From Cyrtodaria siliqua (Eukaryota; Mollusca; Bivalvia; Adapedonta; Hiatellidae): a DNA stretch of 64,000 nucleotides. Both the position numbers and the translations under genes were made by a program. Each line of letters starts with the position of its first letter. The first letter of the stretch is position 1. The stretch lies in NCBI GenBank assembly GCA_037043455.1, contig JAWPHD010003264.1, positions 62,001-126,000 of the forward strand. The letters are read 5' to 3'. The notes under the pieces are model-generated. The model did no database searches and had not been told where the DNA came from. It saw only the letters and a program-made list of their open reading frames with translations. Shown piece after piece: positions 62,618-64,000 of this stretch.

Positions 62618-64000
62618 TTTTCATCACATGGCTCAAAAACGACAAGAAACTACACATTATTGCTTGTGGTGAATCTACATACGGCGGACTGTTACCCTCA
62701 CAACATCGCCGATGCAGTGCTATATCCACGGACTAAACGGGTGTTCCGGGACATTGACTAGACGAACGTACTGACATTGCACTTGATTCGGTCGCCTTGT
62801 ATTACACATGGTTAATATAAGGAAATACGTAATGGGTATATTATACGGAATACAAGCAGTTCCATGTGATAAAATAATATATCCAATAAATATGTTACTG
62901 AGTTGAATTGGCACACAAACACAAAAAGGTTAAATGATGCCAACAGGAATGAACATCTGAGGCCCAAACTCCATGTACATAGAGATAAAATACTAGAAGG
63001 GCCTAAAACCTTCTCACATGCAGAGTTGCTGTGAATTCTATTGTAATAAACACTTCACTGGTGGAGGACACCACCATATACTGAATACATATGAAATTGG
63101 AAGTTCAAGGCATTTTTTTTTCTCCAACTGCCAGGTACAACGAAACTAAACTGTATTTTTATACCTTAGTCCAAAGTGGGATCTATTCCTAAATGCAAAC
63201 ATTGTTGTAAAACTGACAAGAGTTAACGACCCTTAAAACTAACTGTCAAACATCTTTTAACTCGTTCAGGTTATTATACCCCTGCTTTCAACTGAGCTGA
63301 ACTGAATTGGGGTTTTAAGGCGCACCAACACATGAAAGGTTATATGGCGCCTAAAAGGAATGAACATGCCAGGCTTATCCTCTATGTACATCGAGATAAA
63401 ATATGGAGAACGGGCCTAGAACCTTCTCACCCTGAACTGCAGAGTTGCTGCAAATTCTACTGTAGACAGACACTCCATTTACGCTGGAGCGACGTTATAG
63501 TTTTTCTGCCACTTCTCTAGTGATATGAGCGAGATGGCACCTGAAACAATGCAGGGGTCATGATGAAGACCTTTAATGAGCATGAACAAAAAATGATAAA
63601 ATGAACATGAATTTGGGGGGTTCTACCCCTCTGCCTTTCCCTCCAATGGGATCTGCAGTGCTTTTCAAAAAGTGAAGTGGGGGCTACATATGAATCTTGT
63701 TGTCCGTAACTTGCATATCTCAGACACTTTTGAATGGAATGTTCCCAAACTTCACTCATAACAAATGATGACCTTATGTCCCTGTACATCACCCATCATT
63801 GATTGCCTAATTTATTACAGAATTATGGCCCATTGTTTGACTTAGCATTTTCCACTCTAATATTGTATAATGACCGGACACATTTCTTCTCAAACATGCT
63901 TTCAGGCATTCAATAGTGGTATCATAAGTAGTATAAACCAAAAACATTTAAACAAGCTGTTCAATGCATACTGATGGAAAGCCTGATCTTGCCCATGGGG
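62618..64000. other. Right flank with a diverged duplication, no gene
   Basis: 62920-63070 and 63326-63480 are two diverged copies (AGGAATGAACAT, GTACAT(A/C)GAGATAAAATA, GCCTA(A/G)AACCTTCTCAC, GCAGAGTTGCTG). 63290-63340 (GGGGTTTTAAGGCGCACCAA) is of a type common in bivalves. Confidence 0.5.

Overview
The window looks like nuclear DNA of a bivalve mollusc. It holds an intron-rich animal gene, USO1/p115. It also holds many dispersed repeats with phrases such as 'gggccataactc', 'gtgaccttgacc' and 'acggacggacggaca', which I associate with clam and mussel genomes (species not determinable from sequence alone).

Three regions can be told apart. (1) Positions 1 to about 10870 are an integrated Polinton/adintovirus-like DNA virus whose left end lies outside the window. 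Leftward genes include the N-terminus of a protein-primed family B DNA polymerase, small proteins and a two-segment membrane protein. Rightward genes are a zinc-finger protein, the A32-type packaging ATPase, a fibre-like protein, the penton/minor capsid protein, a basic virion-type protein, the double-jelly-roll major capsid protein, a Gly-rich hydrophobic protein, the adenovirus-type protease, a zinc-ribbon plus parvovirus-type phospholipase A2, and a DDE integrase with a chromodomain-like tail. Most of these genes are broken by frame changes or stops; the ATPase, two small leftward genes and the Gly-rich protein are intact. Most start codons follow a TCTA...TATAT box. (2) Positions 10870-20276 are a repeat-rich intergenic stretch: two LINE 3' fragments, several long palindromes, a palindromic minisatellite and a roughly 600-bp foldback element built of TGTCG/CGACA subrepeats. 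(3) Positions 20277-59218 are a complete 22-exon USO1/p115 gene on the + strand. Exon phases are consistent throughout and predict 949 residues: armadillo-type head, coiled coils and an Asp/Glu tail.

The most unusual feature is in the USO1 introns. At several exons the exon edge, with its splice site, is the unit of a tandem array in the adjoining intron: the 3' edges with donor of exons 5, 11, 12 and 19, and the 5' edge with acceptor of exon 17. A separate 37-bp array of about 40 copies fills intron 14. The introns also hold hAT-like elements carrying only transposase N-terminal pieces, a LINE with a perfect 17-bp target duplication nested in one of them, pogo-like elements with TA duplications in two introns, and many MITE-like elements.

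Positions 59219-64000 are the USO1 3' UTR followed by repeat-rich flank, with no further recognisable gene.
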